A model generated the notes under the pieces. The model did no database searches. It was not told the DNA's origin and saw only the letters and a list, made by a program, of their open reading frames with translations. The translations under genes and the position numbers were made by a program. From Thermoleophilaceae bacterium (GTDB taxonomy: Bacteria; Actinomycetota; Thermoleophilia; Solirubrobacterales; Thermoleophilaceae): 64,000 bases of DNA. Below, one piece after another: positions 32,785 to 42,381 of this stretch. How positions within the stretch are numbered: position 1 is the stretch's first letter; each line of letters starts with the position of its first letter. The DNA is taken from assembly GCA_040901445.1 (NCBI GenBank), contig JBBDYQ010000010.1, positions 62,001 through 126,000 of the forward strand, read 5' to 3'.

Positions 32785-33582
32785 TTAACCCGCCTCCCGC
32801 GGGCTCGGCGCGGGCACGTCCGGGGCGTCGGGCCCGTCGGGGTCGTCCTTGGCCTCGGGGTCGAAGCGGTAGCCGATCCCGAAGTGCGTGTGGATGTAGT
32901 CCCAGCCCGGCGATGCCAGCTCGAGCTTCTGCCTCAGCTTGCGCACGAACACGTCCACCGAGCGATCGCCGTGGGCCATGGCGTACCCCCACACGCGCTG
33001 GTACACGTCCTCGCGCTGGAGCACGCGCCCGGCGGCGTCCGCGAGCGTCTGCACCAGCTCGAACTCGCGCCGGGTGAGATCCACGCTGCGACCGCCGACG
33101 AAGGCCTGGAACTGGTCCCCGCGGATCTCGAGCTCGCCCGCCACCAGCGGGCCCGTGTCCTCACGAACGGCCGCGCGCTTGCGCCGGCGCACCACGGCCT
33201 CGACGCGCGCGATCACCTCCTCCGGGTGGCACGGCTTGGTGATCCAGTCGTCGGCCCCCAGCCGCAGCCCGCGCACGCGCTGCGCAACGCTGGATGGCCC
33301 GGTGCACACCACCACGCCCAGGCCGGGCAGCGCGCCGCACACGCGCTCGATGTAGTCCCACGCCTCCGGGCCGAGCACGGCGAGGTCCACCACCACGGCG
33401 TTCAGGCGCATGGCCAAGAGTTCCTCCGGCGGCACGGGCGCCGCGAGGACGCGATGCTCCCAGCCGACGCCGGAGAGGCGCTTGGCGAGCACGCGCACGA
33501 AGCCGGAGTCGGCATCGATCACGGCCAGTCGAACCGTTGCGGCGGAGGGAGTCACGGTGGGCGCGAGCGTCTGATGCCTCAT
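32785..33582 (-). CDS. OmpR/PhoB-family response regulator
   Basis: The 265-aa regulator has a receiver domain (VRLAVIDADSGFVRVLAKRL; a VVVDLAVLG strand with the likely phospho-Asp; the late ITKP Lys) and a C-terminal winged helix (SVDLTRREFELVQTLADAAG, VWGYAMAHGDRSVDVFVRKL, DYIHTHFGIGYRF). It is divergent from a second winged-helix gene with PHO-box-like repeats in between, so a role in phosphate control is plausible. No histidine kinase is adjacent. The acceptor region AVLGPEAWD lacks the usual Pro-Gly turn, so phosphorylation may be atypical. Confidence 0.86.
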   Translation of the reverse strand: MRHQTLAPTVTPSAATVRLAVIDADSGFVRVLAKRLSGVGWEHRVLAAPVPPEELLAMRLNAVVVDLAVLGPEAWDYIERVCGALPGLGVVVCTGPSSVAQRVRGLRLGADDWITKPCHPEEVIARVEAVVRRRKRAAVREDTGPLVAGELEIRGDQFQAFVGGRSVDLTRREFELVQTLADAAGRVLQREDVYQRVWGYAMAHGDRSVDVFVRKLRQKLELASPGWDYIHTHFGIGYRFDPEAKDDPDGPDAPDVPAPSPREAG

Positions 33583-33627
33583 CGCTCGGATCGAGTCTAG
33601 ACAGGCGGCGACGGGCCCCCAAGGGGG

Positions 33628-33660
33628 CTTTACAGCTTCTTCACAGCCCGGTCACGCAGG
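33628..33660. promoter_or_regulatory. PHO-box-like 11-nt direct repeats between divergent regulators
   Basis: Three consecutive 11-mers, CTTTACAGCTT, CTTCACAGCCC and GGTCACGCAGG, share a TTCAC/GTCAC core with exact 11-nt spacing. This fits the direct-repeat unit recognised by PhoP/PhoB-type winged helices in actinobacteria. They lie between the divergent regulator genes. Confidence 0.6.
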
Positions 33661-33700
33661 GGTAACCGCGGCGCGCCCCGGCTGCGCCATCCTCGCGAGC

Positions 33701-34057
33701 GTGGAAGCGGCGAACCACGAGGTGCTCCACATCGGCCCGCTCGAGATCAGGTCCGCGGAGTTCGTCGTGCTGGCCGACGGCGCGCCGCTCCCGTTCACTC
33801 CGCACGAGCTCTACCTGCTCACCGCGCTGGCCCGCCGCGCCGGCCGCATCGTGAGCCGTGAGGAGCTTTTCGCGGTGGTGTGGGACAAGGACCGCCGCCC
33901 GGACGACCGCACGGTGGACGTGTACGTGCGAAAGCTGCGCCGCAAGCTCGAAGCAGCCCTGCCCGGATGGCGGTTCATCCACACGCACTTCGGCTTCGGA
34001 TATCGCTTCTCCCCCGAGCCTTCACACGTTTTTCACACCACGGCGACAAGCCCGTAA
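33701..34057 (+). CDS. Stand-alone winged-helix DNA-binding protein (no receiver domain)
   Basis: The 118-aa product is only a Trans_reg_C domain: FTPHELYLLTALARRAGRIV, LFAVVWDKDRRPDDRTVDVY and FIHTHFGFGYRF are the usual OmpR-family helix, loop and wing segments. There is no room for a receiver, and no upstream in-frame extension is evident from GTG 33701. It is directly upstream of pstS, and its last codons contain PHO-box-like repeats. It may be a constitutive or accessory phosphate regulator, perhaps paired with the divergent response regulator. Confidence 0.82.
   Translation: MEAANHEVLHIGPLEIRSAEFVVLADGAPLPFTPHELYLLTALARRAGRIVSREELFAVVWDKDRRPDDRTVDVYVRKLRRKLEAALPGWRFIHTHFGFGYRFSPEPSHVFHTTATSP
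34020..34041 (+). promoter_or_regulatory. PHO box upstream of pstS
   Basis: CTTCACACGTT and TTTCACACCAC are two adjacent 11-nt units with identical TTCACAC cores, 52 bp before the pstS ATG. This is the position and spacing expected for phosphate-starvation activation. The repeats overlap the 3' end of the winged-helix gene. Confidence 0.68.
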
Positions 34058-34092
34058 CAGACTTCGCGCCGGTGGCTGCGAGCGTCCGGTGC

Positions 34093-35061
34093 ATGGACAA
34101 GGCAAAGACGTATCTCATGGCCGCAGCGGCGGCCTCCCTGCTGGCCCTCGGCGTCGCGGCATGCGGCGGCGACGATGATGACGAGTCCACCGCGGCAAGC
34201 GGTGGCAGCAGCCTCTCCGGGACGATCCGGATCGATGGCTCGAGCACTGTCGCCCCGCTCTCGGAGCCCGCGGGCGAGCTGTTCAACGAGGAGAACCCCG
34301 ACGTCCGCGTGACGGTCGGGACCTCCGGCACCGGCGGCGGCTTCGAGAAGTTCTGCGCCGGCGAGACCGACATCTCCGACGCCTCGCGGGCGATCACGCC
34401 CGAGGAGGAGGCGCTCTGCGCCGAGAACGGCGTCGAGTACGAGGAGCTCGTCGTGGCCAACGACGCGCTCACCGTGGTGGTCAACCCGCAGAACCCTGTG
34501 ACCTGCATGACGGTCGACCAGCTCAACCAGGTCTGGAACGAGGGCTCGGAGATCGCGAGCTGGAGCGACATCGACGGATTGGACGCCGACTTCGGCGAGG
34601 AGCTCCAGCTCTTCGGCCCCGGCACCGACTCCGGCACGTTCGACTACTTCACCGAGGCGATCAACGGTGAGGAGGGCGTGCAGCGCTCCGACTACAACAA
34701 CGTCGGCGAGGACGACAACGCCACCGTCACCGGCGTGTCGGGCACGCCCGGCGGCATGGGCTACTTCGGCTTCTCCTTCTTCCAGGAGAACGAGGGCCGG
34801 CTGAAGGCGCTCGAGGTGGACAACGGCGAGGGCTGCGTGGCCCCGTCGCCCGAGGCGACCCAGGACGGCTCCTACGCGCCGCTCGGGCGCCAGCTGTTCA
34901 TCTACCCGTCGGCCGAGGCGCTGCAGCGGCCCGAGGTCAAGGCGTTCGTCGACCACTACATCGAGAACAGCGACGCCCTGACCGAGCAGGCCGGCTTCAT
35001 CGCCCTCACGGAGGAGCAGAAGCGGGAGTCCCTCGACAAGGTCGCGCAGCTGGCGGGCTGA
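34093..35061 (+). CDS. pstS: Phosphate ABC transporter substrate-binding lipoprotein
   Basis: The 322-aa protein has a lipoprotein signal with lipobox Cys at residue 24 (LALGVAACGG), an acidic linker, and phosphate-binding loops: DGSSTVAPLSEPAGELF, GTSGTGGGFEKFCAGETDIS with SDASR, and GPGTDSGTFDYFTEAI. It captures phosphate at the outer membrane face for PstCA. Its stop overlaps the pstC ATG by one base. Expression is probably induced by phosphate starvation through the PHO box just upstream. Confidence 0.95.
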   Translation: MDKAKTYLMAAAAASLLALGVAACGGDDDDESTAASGGSSLSGTIRIDGSSTVAPLSEPAGELFNEENPDVRVTVGTSGTGGGFEKFCAGETDISDASRAITPEEEALCAENGVEYEELVVANDALTVVVNPQNPVTCMTVDQLNQVWNEGSEIASWSDIDGLDADFGEELQLFGPGTDSGTFDYFTEAINGEEGVQRSDYNNVGEDDNATVTGVSGTPGGMGYFGFSFFQENEGRLKALEVDNGEGCVAPSPEATQDGSYAPLGRQLFIYPSAEALQRPEVKAFVDHYIENSDALTEQAGFIALTEEQKRESLDKVAQLAG

Positions 35062-35972
35062 TGCGGCTCGAGGCCACCAGCCCGCGCTACGGCGAGAAGG
35101 CCATCTTCGGCCTTCTCGCCGCGTGCGCGGCCCTCTCGGTGGCCGTGACGGTCGCGATCGTGGTGTCGCTCGTCGGGCCCACGCTCGAGTTCTTCCGCGA
35201 CGTGCCCATCGGGGACTTCCTGTTCGGCACCGAGTTCACGCCGCTGTTCGCCAACCCGGAGTTCGGGGTCCTGCCGATCGTGGTGGGCACCCTCAACGTG
35301 ACCCTGTGGGCCCTGCTCGTGGCGATCCCGGTGGGGATCGGGACCGCCATCTACCTCTCGGAGTACGCGAGCCGGCGCGCCCGCAAGGTCATCAAGCCCA
35401 CGATCGAGGTGCTGGCGGGCATCCCCACCGTCGCGTTCGGCTTCTTCGCCCTCTACACCATCACGCCGCTGCTCCAGGACGTCTGGCCGGCATTCCTGGG
35501 CGATCCCCCGACCGTCTTCAGCGCCGGCTCCGCCGGCATCGCCATCGGCATCCTGATCGTGCCGATCATCGCCTCGATCTCCGAGGACGCCATGTCGGCG
35601 GTCCCGCAGGGGCTACGCGAGGGTGCCTACGCGCTCGGCGCCACCCGCATGCGCGTGGCCCTGCGCGTGGTCGTCCCCGCCGCGCTGTCGGGCATCGTCG
35701 CGTCGATCGTGCTCGGCATCTCACGCGCCGTGGGCGAGACGATGGTCGTGCTGATCGCCGCCGGGAGCACCCCCAACCTCACGCTCAACCCGGGCGAGTC
35801 GGTGCAGGCGATGACGGCCTTCATCGGCACCACCGCCACGGGCGACGTCCCGACCGGGTCCATCGAGTACAAGACGATCTTCGCCGTGGGCACGCTGCTG
35901 TTCGTGATCACGCTGATCATGAACACGATCAGCATCCGGCTCGTGCGCAGGTACCGGGAGGTGTACGAGTGA
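35061..35972 (+). CDS. pstC: Phosphate ABC transporter permease PstC
   Basis: The 303-aa permease has six predicted helices. The PstC-type pattern includes [19 protein letters not shown], the long [20 protein letters not shown] helix, [20 protein letters not shown] and the EAA loop [20 protein letters not shown] with [16 protein letters not shown]. It forms the membrane channel with PstA. It begins at the pstS stop and overlaps pstA by GTGA. Confidence 0.95.
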   Translation: MRLEATSPRYGEKAIFGLLAACAALSVAVTVAIVVSLVGPTLEFFRDVPIGDFLFGTEFTPLFANPEFGVLPIVVGTLNVTLWALLVAIPVGIGTAIYLSEYASRRARKVIKPTIEVLAGIPTVAFGFFALYTITPLLQDVWPAFLGDPPTVFSAGSAGIAIGILIVPIIASISEDAMSAVPQGLREGAYALGATRMRVALRVVVPAALSGIVASIVLGISRAVGETMVVLIAAGSTPNLTLNPGESVQAMTAFIGTTATGDVPTGSIEYKTIFAVGTLLFVITLIMNTISIRLVRRYREVYE

Positions 35973-36898
35973 GCCTGGGCACGCGCCGCACACAGCCGGC
36001 CATCGCGGGCGCCACGGCCGCCACGATCGCCTCGCTCGAGCGTCAGCCCGGCGCGGACGTGTGGAAGGGCCGCGCGTTCAAGGGCGTGCTGCTCGCCGGG
36101 GTCGGGCTCGCGCTGCTCGGACTCGTGGCGCTCATCGCAGACTCGCTGGTCGAGGGGGCTCCGCGCCTGGGACTCGACCTCGTCTTCTCCAAGGGCTCGA
36201 GCGATCCCACGAAGGCGGGCCTGCTCCCGGCGCTGCTGGGCAGCATCTACATCATGGGCGGCGTCGTGCTGCTCACCGTGCCGCTCGGCCTGGGCGCCGC
36301 AATCTACCTCGAGGAGTACGCAGACAAGACCCGCTGGTGGAACCGGCTCGTGGAGCTGAACATCCAGAACCTCGCCGCGGTGCCCTCGATCGTCTACGGC
36401 ATCCTCGGCCTGGCCTTCATCGTCCGCGGCCCGGCGGACCTCGGCTTCATCCTCGCGGCCGGCGCGATCACGCTCGCGCTGCTGGTGCTGCCCACGGTGA
36501 TCCTCGCCTCGCGCGAGGCCATCCGGGCGGTGCCGGACTCGATCCGGCAGGGCTCGCTGGCGCTGGGCGCGACGCAGTGGCAGACGATCCGCCGCCAGAT
36601 CCTGCCGGCCTCGATCCCCGGGATCGTGACCGGCGTGATCCTCGCCATCTCCCGCGCGATCGGCGAGACGGCGCCGCTGCTGCTGGTGGGCGCCACGGTG
36701 TTCGTGACCTTCAACCCCGACTTCTTCGGGGCAGACGGCTACACGGCGCTGCCGGTGCAGATCTTCCAGTGGGTAACGCGGCCCCAGGACGAGTTCCGGG
36801 TTCTCGCGGCGGCCGCGATCGTGGTGATGCTGATCCTCCTTCTCGCGATGAACTCCTTCGCGATCTGGCTGCGCAATCGATACGAGCAACGGTGGTAG
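35969..36898 (+). CDS. pstA: Phosphate ABC transporter permease PstA
   Basis: The 309-aa permease carries the PstA EAA loop ([20 protein letters not shown], then [20 protein letters not shown]) and [21 protein letters not shown] charged N-terminal extension of about 38 residues precedes the first helix. GTG 35969 overlaps the pstC stop. Eight nucleotides separate its stop from the pstB ATG, where GGAG provides the ribosome-binding site. Confidence 0.95.
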   Translation: MSLGTRRTQPAIAGATAATIASLERQPGADVWKGRAFKGVLLAGVGLALLGLVALIADSLVEGAPRLGLDLVFSKGSSDPTKAGLLPALLGSIYIMGGVVLLTVPLGLGAAIYLEEYADKTRWWNRLVELNIQNLAAVPSIVYGILGLAFIVRGPADLGFILAAGAITLALLVLPTVILASREAIRAVPDSIRQGSLALGATQWQTIRRQILPASIPGIVTGVILAISRAIGETAPLLLVGATVFVTFNPDFFGADGYTALPVQIFQWVTRPQDEFRVLAAAAIVVMLILLLAMNSFAIWLRNRYEQRW

Positions 36899-36906
36899 GA
36901 GACGAC

Positions 36907-37755
36907 ATGACAGACGCCCTGGCCCACGCTCCCGCGCCCGCCGCGCAACGGCGTGCCCCGGCCCCGGAGGTCGAGCCGGACAAGGTCTTCGAACTCGACG
37001 GCGTCACGGTGAGCTACTCGGGCGTGCCCGCCGTGCGCGACGTGAGCTTTCCCATCCACGAGAACGAGATCACCGCGCTGATCGGCCCCTCGGGCTGTGG
37101 CAAGAGCACGCTCATCCGCTGCCTCAACCGCATGAACGACCTCATCCCCGGGGCCGAGGTGGAGGGCAGCGTGCTCTACCACGGCGAGGATCTCTACGGA
37201 CCAAGGGTGGATCCGGTGCAGGTGCGCAAGCTGATCGGGATGGTGTTCCAGAAGCCCAACCCGTTCCCCAAGTCGATCTACGACAACATCGCCTTCGGCC
37301 CGCGCGTGCTCGGCATGAAGGGCGACATGGACGAGATCGTCGAGCGGGCGCTGGTGCGCGGCGCGCTCTGGGAAGAGGTGAAGGACCGCCTTGACCAGAA
37401 CGCCTTCGGCATGTCGGGCGGCCAGCAGCAGCGGCTGTGCATCGCGCGCTGCCTGGCCATCGAGCCGGACGTGATCCTCATGGACGAGCCCTGCTCGGCG
37501 CTGGACCCGATCTCCACCGGCCGCATCGAGGACCTGATGCTGGAGCTGAAGGAGGGGTTCTCGATCGTCATCGTCACCCACAACATGCAGCAGGCCGCGA
37601 GGGTCTCGGACCGCACGGCGTTCTTCACCGTGGAGCTGGACGAGGGCGAGAGCCACCGCAGCGGGCGCGTGGCGGAGTACGACGTGACCGAGAAGATCTT
37701 CACCAACCCGGCCGACCACCGCACCGAGCTCTACGTGACGGGGAAGGTCGGATGA
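36907..37755 (+). CDS. pstB: Phosphate ABC transporter ATPase PstB
   Basis: The 282-aa ATPase has Walker [10 protein letters not shown], the PstB-typical [20 protein letters not shown], signature [16 protein letters not shown] and Walker [14 protein letters not shown], ending in [13 protein letters not shown]. It powers phosphate import and contacts PhoU for signalling. An Ala/Pro-rich N-terminal extension of about 25 residues is longer than usual. The stop overlaps phoU by ATGA. Confidence 0.96.
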   Translation: MTDALAHAPAPAAQRRAPAPEVEPDKVFELDGVTVSYSGVPAVRDVSFPIHENEITALIGPSGCGKSTLIRCLNRMNDLIPGAEVEGSVLYHGEDLYGPRVDPVQVRKLIGMVFQKPNPFPKSIYDNIAFGPRVLGMKGDMDEIVERALVRGALWEEVKDRLDQNAFGMSGGQQQRLCIARCLAIEPDVILMDEPCSALDPISTGRIEDLMLELKEGFSIVIVTHNMQQAARVSDRTAFFTVELDEGESHRSGRVAEYDVTEKIFTNPADHRTELYVTGKVG

Positions 37756-38426
37756 CGCGCGAGGCCTTCCAGGAGGAGCTGACCAAGCTCGAGGCGCAGG
37801 CGCTCGGCGGGATCGACCTGGTGGTGGCCTCGCTGGACCGCACCATCGAGGCGGTGGAGCAGCGCGACGTCGAGCTGGCCGGCATGGTCATCGCCGACGA
37901 CGACCGCATCGACGGGCGCTACATGGAGGTGCACCAGGGACTGCTGTCGGTGCTCGCCCTGCAGGCGCCCGTGGCCACCGACCTGCGCGTGGCCGCCGCT
38001 CTCCTGCACGTGGTGGGCTACATCGAGCGCATGGGCGACCAGTGCGTGAACGTGGCGAAGATGGTGCCGCTGGACGGTCAGGACGCCCCGGTGGACCCGG
38101 CGATGGTGGCCAACATCATCCTGATGGGCCGCCAGGCCCGCTCGCTGGTCGAGCAGGCAAAGCGGGCGTTCCAGCGCCGCGACGTGGCACTGGCCCAGGA
38201 CCTCGTGCGCCAGGACGACGAGATCGACCGGCTCAACCGCGAGTGCTTCCGACTCGCGCTCGAGATCGGCGACGACGCCGACCGGCGCGAGTGGGCGATG
38301 CACATGATGCTCGCCGCACGGGCGATCGAGCGCATCGGCGACAACGCGGTGGACATCGGCGAGCAGACGGCCTTCGTGGTCACAGGGCTCTTCCGTGAGT
38401 TCGAGGACGCGTCCCACCCCGTGTGA
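37752..38426 (+). CDS. phoU: Phosphate-signalling protein PhoU
   Basis: The 224-aa all-helical protein has the two repeated PhoU bundles, each with the metal-binding helix: [20 protein letters not shown] in the first and [20 protein letters not shown] in the second. PhoU damps Pst uptake and the PhoR-type signal when phosphate is ample. It is overlapped on both sides, by pstB and by ppx. Confidence 0.95.
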   Translation: MTREAFQEELTKLEAQALGGIDLVVASLDRTIEAVEQRDVELAGMVIADDDRIDGRYMEVHQGLLSVLALQAPVATDLRVAAALLHVVGYIERMGDQCVNVAKMVPLDGQDAPVDPAMVANIILMGRQARSLVEQAKRAFQRRDVALAQDLVRQDDEIDRLNRECFRLALEIGDDADRREWAMHMMLAARAIERIGDNAVDIGEQTAFVVTGLFREFEDASHPV

Positions 38427-39328
38427 CAAGCTGCGCTGCCATCGCCGTCGCCTGCATCGACATCGGCAGCAACACCACCCGCCTGCTGGTGGCCGAGGCA
38501 GACGACGGGCGGCTGCGGGAGCTGATGGCCCAGCGCGCGTTCACCCGCATCGGCCGCAGCCTGTCGGGCTCCGGGCGGATCCCGCCCGAGAAGCTGGCCG
38601 AGACCGTCGAAGTGGTCTCGCAACAGGCGCGCCTGGCCCGCGAGCTGGGGGCCGAGCGCATCGAGGTGGTGGCCACCGCCGCCATCCGCGACGCCAAGAA
38701 CGGCGCCGAGCTCGCCGCGGTGATCGAGGAGGGCACCGGACTGGCGGTGCGCGTGCTCACCGGGCCGGAGGAGGCGCGGCTGGCTTTCGCCGGCGCCACC
38801 AAGACGCTCGGCGCGCCCGTCGACGGCGTGGTGGCCGTGGTGGACGTGGGCGGCGGGTCAACCGAGATCGCCGTCGGCACCGTTCCGGAGGGAGTGTCGT
38901 GGTGCGAGTCGTTCCGGATCGGCTCGGGCTTCCTCGCCGACGCCTACCTGCGCTCGGACCCACCGGGAATCGCCGAGCTGCAGGCGCTCCGCAGCCACGC
39001 CCAGGGGGTGTTCGAGGGCCTCGAGGTCCCGCCGGCGGCCTCCGCGGTCGCGGTGGGCGGCAGCGCCACATCGCTGCGGCGGCTCGTCGGCGCCGCGCTC
39101 GAGCACGAGACGTTCGAGCGCGCCCTGCGTGTGCTGGCCTCGACGCCCGTCGACGAGGTCGCGCGCCGCTTCGCGCTCGACCCCGAGCGCGTGCGGCTGC
39201 TGCCGGCGGGCATCGCAGTGTTCGAGGAGGTCGCCGATCGCCTGGGCATGCCGCTTTCGATCGGCAAGGGCGGGCTGCGCGAGGGCATCGTGCTCGACCT
39301 GATCGCGGGCGATGGCGAAGCCGCGTGA
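38423..39328 (+). CDS. ppx: Ppx/GppA exopolyphosphatase
   Basis: The 301-aa protein shows the ASKHA phosphatase motifs IDIGSNTTRLLVAE at the start and VDVGGGSTEIAVG near residue 140, with a late LRREG-like SIGKGGLREGIVLDLI. It is the short one-module type common in actinobacteria. It releases phosphate from polyphosphate or hydrolyses (p)ppGpp-type substrates. GTG 38423 overlaps the phoU stop; the 3' end overlaps the first CHAD gene by 17 nt. Confidence 0.93.
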   Translation: MTSCAAIAVACIDIGSNTTRLLVAEADDGRLRELMAQRAFTRIGRSLSGSGRIPPEKLAETVEVVSQQARLARELGAERIEVVATAAIRDAKNGAELAAVIEEGTGLAVRVLTGPEEARLAFAGATKTLGAPVDGVVAVVDVGGGSTEIAVGTVPEGVSWCESFRIGSGFLADAYLRSDPPGIAELQALRSHAQGVFEGLEVPPAASAVAVGGSATSLRRLVGAALEHETFERALRVLASTPVDEVARRFALDPERVRLLPAGIAVFEEVADRLGMPLSIGKGGLREGIVLDLIAGDGEAA

Positions 39329-39773
39329 GATCGAGGGCATCGAATGCGGGACGCCGTTCCGCGAGGCCGCCGTGCGCGCCGTGGAGGTGCGCGCGGACGA
39401 GCTGTTCTCGTTCGCGGGCGGGGTGCTCGACACCACCGACATCGAGCGCGTGCACGACATGCGCGTGGCCACGCGCAGGCTGCGCGCCGCAATGGAGGTC
39501 TTCGCGCCCTGCTTCCCGCGCAAGCGCCACCGCAAGGCGCTGCGAGACGTGAAGGCGCTGGCGGATGCCCTGGGGGCGCGCCGCGACCCCGACGTGCACC
39601 TGGAGGCGCTCGCGTCCTACGCGCGCGAGCTGCCGGGCACGGACCTCTCAGGCATCGAGGCGAAGCTGGCCGCCCGGCAGGCCGAGGGCAACGCCGAGCT
39701 CAAGGAAGCGCTGGCCGACGTCGACCGCCTGCGCAAGCGCCTGAAGCGGCTCACCGAGGCGGCACGGGCGTGA
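39312..39773 (+). CDS. CHAD-domain protein, first half
   Basis: The 153-aa protein matches the N-terminal half of a CHAD domain: RVHDMRVATRRLRAAMEVF with the conserved His and basic residues, then KALRDVKALADALGARRDPD and a long charged C-terminal helix. CHAD domains bind polyphosphate through these basic helices. It lies between ppx and ppk1 and overlaps both neighbours. A complete CHAD domain is usually about 200-300 aa, so this looks like one of two split halves. Confidence 0.86.
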   Translation: MAKPREIEGIECGTPFREAAVRAVEVRADELFSFAGGVLDTTDIERVHDMRVATRRLRAAMEVFAPCFPRKRHRKALRDVKALADALGARRDPDVHLEALASYARELPGTDLSGIEAKLAARQAEGNAELKEALADVDRLRKRLKRLTEAARA

Positions 39774-40177
39774 AGGCGAAGAAGGTGAAGGGGCTCGACC
39801 CGGACGCCGAGCTCGCCGACGCGATGTGCAGCATCGTGAAGGTGCGCGCCAGGGAGCTGCGCTCGTTCGCACCGCGCGCGCTCGATCCGGCGGAGGCCGA
39901 GGCCCTGCACGACATGCGCATCGCCGCCAAGCGGCTGCGTTACGTGTTCGAGCTGGCGCAGCCGTGCTTCGGGGACGCCGCGCGGGCCCGCGCCAAGCGC
40001 GCCCGCGCGCTCCAGGACGCGATCGGCGCGGTTCACGACTGCGACGTGCTGCTGCCGCTGGCCGAGCCGGAGCCCGCGCTGGCCGCGGCGGTGCGGGCCC
40101 GCCGGAAGCAGCTGTTCGGCGCCTTCCTGGACACGTGGGGGACCATGGAGGAGGAGGAATGGGAGATCGCCCGATGA
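39770..40177 (+). CDS. CHAD-domain protein, second half
   Basis: The 135-aa protein contains its own EALHDMRIAAKRLRYVFELA motif, the counterpart of the RVHDMRVATRRLR motif of the preceding gene, then AKRARALQDAIGAVHDCDVL. GTG 39770 overlaps the previous stop, and the 3' end overlaps ppk1 by ATGA. The pair may assemble into a pseudo-symmetric polyphosphate-binding CHAD unit. A frameshift that split one ancestral gene is an alternative, but the clean GTGA overlap argues for two real genes. Confidence 0.84.
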   Translation: MKAKKVKGLDPDAELADAMCSIVKVRARELRSFAPRALDPAEAEALHDMRIAAKRLRYVFELAQPCFGDAARARAKRARALQDAIGAVHDCDVLLPLAEPEPALAAAVRARRKQLFGAFLDTWGTMEEEEWEIAR

Positions 40178-42252
40178 CCGTCACCCAGGGGCAGGACAGC
40201 CTGCCGCTCGACTCGCCCGAGCTGTACTTCAACCGCGAGCTCTCGTGGCTGGACTTCAACGAGCGTGTGCTGGAGCTGGCCGAGGACGGGCGGGGGCCGC
40301 TGCTCGAGCGGGTGAAGTTCCTCGCGATCTACGAGTCCAACCTCGACGAGTTCTTCATGGTCCGGGTGGCCGGCCTGCACGACCAGGTGGACGCCGGGAT
40401 CGACGCGGCCGGGGCGGACGGCCTGACGGCGTCGGCCACGATCGACTCCATCGCCGCGCGCGTGCGCGAGCTCGACCGCCGCCACGCGCGCGCGTTCGAG
40501 GACGTGACAGCGGCGCTGGGCACCGAGGAAGTGCGGCTCGTGGCCTGCGAAGACTGCGACGAGCACGAGCTGCGCGAGCTGGACAAGGCCTACCGCGAGC
40601 AGATCTTCCCCGTCCTCACGCCGCTCGCTGTGGGGCCCGGGCGGCCTTTCCCCTACATCTCCAACCTCTCCCTCAGCCTCGCCGTGCGGCTGCGCGACCC
40701 CGTGTCGGACGTCGAGGCGTTCGCGCGCATCAAGGTCCCGAAGGAGGTGCTGCCGCGGTTCGTGCGCGTGGCCGGGTGCACGTTCGTGCCGCTGGAGAGC
40801 GTGATCGCCCGGCACGTGGAGCGGCTGTTCCCGGGCATGGAGATCATGGGGCACGACTTCTTCCGCGTTACCCGGGACGCGGACTTCACGGTGTCTGATG
40901 AGGCCGATGACCTGCTGCTCGCGGTGGAGGACGAGCTGCGCCGGCGCCGCTTCGGCGAGGTGGTGAGGCTCGAGGTGAGCGCGACGATGGACCCCGGCCT
41001 GCGCGCGAAGCTCGTCGAGTGGCTCGAGGTCGAGGAGCGCCAGGTGTACGACGTGGACGGCCTGCTCGACCTGGCCGACCTCTGGGAGGTGCACGGCATC
41101 GAGGGGCGCAAGGAGCTGCGGGACGCGCCCTGGGCGCCGGTCCCGCTGCCGGCGTTGGAGGAGGACGCGTTCGCCGCGATCCGCGAGGGCGACGTGCTGG
41201 TCCATCACCCCTACGACTCGTTTTCCTCCAGCGTCGAGCGCTTCATCGCCCAGGCGGTGCGCGACCCGGACGTGCTCGCCATCAAGATGACCGTCTACCG
41301 CGTCTCAGACGACTCGTCGCTCGTGCCGCTGCTGATCGAGGCCGCCGAGCGGGGCAAGCAGGCCGTCTGCCTGGTGGAGCTCACCGCCCGCTTCGACGAG
41401 CGCCGCAACATCCGCTGGGCCCGCGCCCTGGAGGAGGCCGGCGCGCACGTGGTGCACGGGCTGGCCGGGCTCAAGACCCACGCCAAGGCGCTGCTCGTGG
41501 TGCGCCGCGAGGGCGGCGGGGTGCGCCGCTACGTGCACGTGGGCACGGGCAACTACAACGGCAGGACCGCCCGCCTGTACGAGGACCTCGGGCTGTTCAC
41601 CGCCGACCCGGCCATCTGCGCGGACGTGGCGGACCTCTTCAACTCGCTCACGGGCATGGCCCGCTCGCCGGACTACCGCAAGGTGCTGGTCTCCCCCGAC
41701 CACACGCGCCGGGGCATCGTCGAGGAGATCGAGGCCACGGTCGAGTCGCACCGCGCGGGACACGACGCGCGCATCGTGATGAAGATGAACTCGCTCGTGG
41801 ACCGGGAGTGCATCGAGGCGCTCTACGCGGCCTCGCGGGCGGGCGTGCGCGTGGACCTCAACGTGCGCGGGATCTGCCGGCTGGTGCCCGGCGTGGCGGG
41901 TGTCAGCGAGAACGTGCGCGTCGTCTCGGTGGTGGGCCGCTACCTCGAGCACTCGCGCATCTACGGTTTCCACCGCAACGGCGAGCGGCGCTACTACATC
42001 GGCTCCGCGGACCTCATGCCGCGCAACCTCGACAACCGGGTGGAGCTGCTCACGCCGGTGGAGGACGCCGCCGCGGTGGCCGAGATCGAGGACACCCTGG
42101 AGCGCTGCCTGGCCGACGACACCTACGCCTGGGACCTCGGCTCCGACGGCCGCTGGAGCCGTCGCGCGGGGCGCGAGCGATCGGTGCAGGACGAGCTCAT
42201 GCAGCGGACACTCGACAGGGTGTCTGACACCGTGTCACAGCCGTTACCCTAA
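40174..42252 (+). CDS. ppk1: Polyphosphate kinase 1
   Basis: Ppk1 polymerises phosphate from ATP into polyphosphate. The 692-aa protein has the N-terminal FNRELSWLDFNERVLELA, the ESNLDEFFMVRVAGL segment, KMTVYRVSDDSSLVPLLIEA, and two phospholipase-D-like active-site regions: GLKTHAKALL with H436 and YLEHSRIYGF with H593. These align by position with the catalytic histidines H435 and H592 known for the E. coli enzyme. It ends the pst-phoU-ppx-CHAD-ppk transcription unit. Confidence 0.96.
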   Translation: MTVTQGQDSLPLDSPELYFNRELSWLDFNERVLELAEDGRGPLLERVKFLAIYESNLDEFFMVRVAGLHDQVDAGIDAAGADGLTASATIDSIAARVRELDRRHARAFEDVTAALGTEEVRLVACEDCDEHELRELDKAYREQIFPVLTPLAVGPGRPFPYISNLSLSLAVRLRDPVSDVEAFARIKVPKEVLPRFVRVAGCTFVPLESVIARHVERLFPGMEIMGHDFFRVTRDADFTVSDEADDLLLAVEDELRRRRFGEVVRLEVSATMDPGLRAKLVEWLEVEERQVYDVDGLLDLADLWEVHGIEGRKELRDAPWAPVPLPALEEDAFAAIREGDVLVHHPYDSFSSSVERFIAQAVRDPDVLAIKMTVYRVSDDSSLVPLLIEAAERGKQAVCLVELTARFDERRNIRWARALEEAGAHVVHGLAGLKTHAKALLVVRREGGGVRRYVHVGTGNYNGRTARLYEDLGLFTADPAICADVADLFNSLTGMARSPDYRKVLVSPDHTRRGIVEEIEATVESHRAGHDARIVMKMNSLVDRECIEALYAASRAGVRVDLNVRGICRLVPGVAGVSENVRVVSVVGRYLEHSRIYGFHRNGERRYYIGSADLMPRNLDNRVELLTPVEDAAAVAEIEDTLERCLADDTYAWDLGSDGRWSRRAGRERSVQDELMQRTLDRVSDTVSQPLP

Positions 42253-42381
42253 GGAGTTCCCGGCACCCGCCGATACAGGGTTCGCACGGGAGCCCCTGCA
42301 CCCCATGCCCACCGCCGTCCTCCGCGATTCCTCGCGCGTCCAAGCGCTGTGCTCCGGCCGCCCGAGGCGGAGGGCGAGCTG

